From Armillaria gallica (lineage: Eukaryota > Basidiomycota > Agaricomycetes > Agaricales > Physalacriaceae), in NCBI GenBank assembly GCA_037576215.1, contig JBANDB010000010.1, positions 868,001 to 932,000 of the forward strand: a DNA stretch of 64,000 nt, read 5' to 3'. Position numbers and translations under genes: made by a program. Within the stretch, counting starts at the first letter, position 1. The number at the start of each line of letters is the position of its first letter. The notes under the pieces are model-generated. The model was not told the DNA's origin, searched no databases, and worked only from the letters and a program-made list of their open reading frames with translations. Below are positions 61,716 to 64,000 of this stretch, piece after piece.

Positions 61716-63412
61716 CTACACTCCACCGCGCAACTTTGCAGCAGTAGCACCAGCTTTGCGTCCGAATACCGCGCCTGCAGTCAAGCCACTTCCACCAGGG
61801 TAATTATTGTAAAAAAGCCCTCCAACCATTTCCCCAGTGCAAAAAAGACCTGGAATGGGATGTCCAGACTCTTCAGAGATGACTCCAGCTGTGTCCGGAT
61901 CGATGGCCAAGCCCCCGAATGTGAAGGTGATTCCACAGCAAACTTTAACCGCCATACTGGACGAAATCTATTAACAGAGAGCAGTCAAAATAGTATCCGA
62001 CTTACAAAGGAGGCTGATTGATCGGTAGCGCCCAGTTTGATTTGGGGATGTCAAGTGGGCAGCCGCTCGACTGCGTGGAGAGCCCATCTTTAATCGCGGG
62101 ATCCCACTCCTGGCTGGGAAAGTCTATCTGGCGCCGTTCAACAGCCGCATTGAACTCGTTCAGTGTTCGAATAAGCGTGTCCGGGTTTTTCAACCCTTTG
62201 GAAGAGAGCTTGAACGCCAGATCTTCAATGCTATTCGCCATCATCTTTTCAACAATCCCATCGCCATATTCTTCCTTCCTCAACGAACCGATGACTTTCG
62301 CATCCCATATCTGGAAAGCGATTCCTCCGGGCTGTGATAATATCGCACGTCCAAACTTCGCGTAAGTATAATTTCGGAAGTCTTCACCTTCGTCAACAAA
62401 CCTTGCCCCGTCGGAATTTACCATAACTCCTAGCGGGTAGCCGGATTTCGTGTACTGGTTAGTTACGTCCCGTGTCCCAGCATCATCTGGAGCATCGGCA
62501 TCCCACGCAGTATTGTGGCACCCCGCCCAGTCACCTGTGAACTTGGCACCTACGGCCCGGGCAAGCTGAAATCCATCACCCGTGTTATAGGGTGTTCCGC
62601 GAACCTAGGTGGCCAAAAACGTCGTTATAACCGTGAATCCATGAACGGGCCATACGACGGACCTTGGCCCTTTCCCACTCAGGCCCTAAGTGCCTGGTTC
62701 TTAGCTCAGAACTCGCCTCAAAGCCCCCAGCAGCAAGGATAACTGCAGAGGTCTTCAGAGAAATATTAACTCCGTTCCTCCGAACGACAATTCCCGAGAT
62801 TGCATTCCCTTCCCTCAGAAGTTCCACGCAAGGGGTATCAAACCAAAGTTCGACACCTGCCTTGCCAAGGGTGTCTTGATGTGCGGCTATGAGCCCTTTC
62901 CCCCCGGCCTCTACACTAAGAACCATCCCTCCCCAAAACTTTTGTCGTCCGTGAACTTCGTATGCTTGGCGATTGAAGGAGAACACAAAGGGAACCTTGA
63001 CAGATTGAGCGAGCCATTGTACCGCGTCCCGTGAATTGTCAACCACTGCACTAACTAGCGCGGGGTCTGCTTTGCCGTTCCCAAGCCGCATGATGTCCTC
63101 AAAGAATTGATCGCGAGTATACGGTTCCATGTCGATGCGATCGGCTATGTCTGAAGACAGATTGCTTACGATAGGCAGCAAGTCTTGCAATCCACCGTGC
63201 ACAGTCCTATGGGCACCAGCAGTGAAGTACCCATTTCCCCCAACCCAAGCTGGAGGACACTTTTCGACGATCAAAACTATCAAGCGAAATGAGATGTTTA
63301 TCCCAAACATCAGATCGGCCTGACCTTTCTGACACCCCGCTTCCAGGGATGAAAGTGCGGCACAACTCCCCGCATGACCCGAACCAACAACAATACAATC
63401 AAAGTAAGTCAT
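61716..63412 (-). CDS. FAD-dependent oxidoreductase, fumarate reductase/tricarballylate dehydrogenase-like
   Basis: Flavoprotein of the succinate dehydrogenase/fumarate reductase superfamily. Start MTYFDCIVVGSGHAGSCAAL at 63412 begins directly with the FAD-binding Rossmann motif GxGxxG. Introns are read at about 63332-63288, 62668-62607 and 62009-61953. Their joins give EAGCQKVLIVEKCPP, WERAKVRGTPYNTGDGFQLA and INQPPFMAVKVCCGITFTFG. Other landmarks are VGGNGYFTAGAHRTVHGG, FWGGMVLSVEAGGKGLI, SAVILAAGGFEASSELRT, YPLGVMVNSDGARFVDEGED and the C-terminal GLFYNNYPGGSGLTAGAVFG, all typical. No signal peptide or membrane helix. The substrate, some dicarboxylate or similar acid, is inferred only from family; steroid dehydrogenases share the fold. 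Confidence 0.85.
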
Positions 63413-64000
63413 GAGCACGTCTGTCGTTGAAGATACAACTTTGCAAAAGAAGAAGGGGCCGGATGCACATTGCACATCAGAACCAACGGACGGCATATCA
63501 CGTTGTCTCATGTCTCGTTCGTGAAAGGCCCCGAAAACCAAGAAAGACCGCCCGCGCATGCATGACCTGTATGCAGACAGCTCCTTCGTCTGCTGAGCCA
63601 CACAATCGCAGAAATCAAAGAGTTAAAGTGCATCATAGCTAGTGAGCCTGATGGATAGGCAGCACAAGGACGGCTATGAACAACGTTCCTTACCGGCCAG
63701 CAAACTGTCATGATGATTCTGGCTAGCAGTATCGCCTTTCGGTCCACTCGAGCATGGTCAACAGTCAGCTGAGGCGCTTGCATGATGCATCTACAATCAG
63801 ATATGGTTTGTCCTAAGGTGCTGAGATCCTCCATATATCGTTCAGGTACATAGAAGAGGCCTGGCCATCTGAGAATAAGGTGGGCGACGAAATACTACTC
63901 CGGATCGGCAATCTTGATAGTTAATACTGTAGGTTTGATGACCTCGTTGATATTTATCGGAGATATAGAGCATCCAACATCGGCGAAACTGCCCGTACTA
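63413..64000. other. Right-edge region
   Basis: Promoter side of the oxidoreductase plus unassigned sequence. A minus frame at 63834-63508 (108 residues) has no recognisable motif. No gene can be supported before the window ends. Confidence 0.35.

Overview
The window is nuclear DNA of a filamentous basidiomycete, most likely an Agaricomycete. Genes are dense and carry many short introns (about 45-60 nt, GT-AG, plus-strand or minus-strand as appropriate), there are no operons or ribosome-binding sites, and the protein families are typical of mushrooms and wood or litter fungi (Rax1-like RGS membrane protein, GPI-anchored GH13 amylase, bestrophin-like UPF0187 protein, Lac12-like sugar porter, Tcp11/Sok1 protein). 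All gene models were assembled by reading splice junctions by eye, so exon edges are inferred unless a family motif crosses the junction. || Layout. 0-5.3 kb: mitochondrial ornithine-type carrier (+) and an RGS-domain membrane protein (+). 5.7-12.7 kb: a small-molecule metabolism block with an NAD(P)-dependent reductase (-), a cytosine-deaminase-like amidohydrolase (-), and two tandem dienelactone hydrolases (+); the amidohydrolase and the first hydrolase are divergent over about 210 bp. 12.8-14.7 kb: bestrophin-like anion channel (-). 14.7-21.8 kb: a 7 kb stretch with no gene I can support. 21.8-24.3 kb: Tcp11/Sok1 protein (-). 26.5-33.1 kb: V-ATPase subunit B (-) and tubulin cofactor D (-). 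33.3-35.1 kb: nucleolin/Nsr1-like protein (+), divergent from cofactor D. 35.3-40.6 kb: nucleotidyltransferase-fold protein (-), an unknown protein (+), Bud22 (+) and a MYND-like zinc-finger protein (-). 41.8-47.1 kb: sugar transporter (+) and PP2C phosphatase (+). 47.3-49.2 kb: NudC-domain protein 1 (-). 49.2-52.9 kb: second gene-poor stretch. 52.9-54.9 kb: GPI-anchored alpha-amylase (-). 55.6-61.5 kb: phospholipase D1 (-). 61.7-63.4 kb: FAD-dependent fumarate-reductase-like oxidoreductase (-). || How the genes relate. Most are unlinked housekeeping or signalling genes. Two loose themes exist: ribosome biogenesis (nucleolin-like and Bud22, 3 kb apart) and a possible catabolic set between 5.7 and 12.7 kb. 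The least expected observations are a degenerate fragment of the Bud22 gene about 2.1 kb upstream of the intact gene, two consecutive microexons (12 and 17 nt) in the sugar transporter, a phosphatase whose first coding exon is just the ATG, and a fresh-looking tandem duplication of dienelactone hydrolase with all intron positions conserved. I did not find a convincing new multi-gene system, intact transposon, tRNA, rRNA or CRISPR array.
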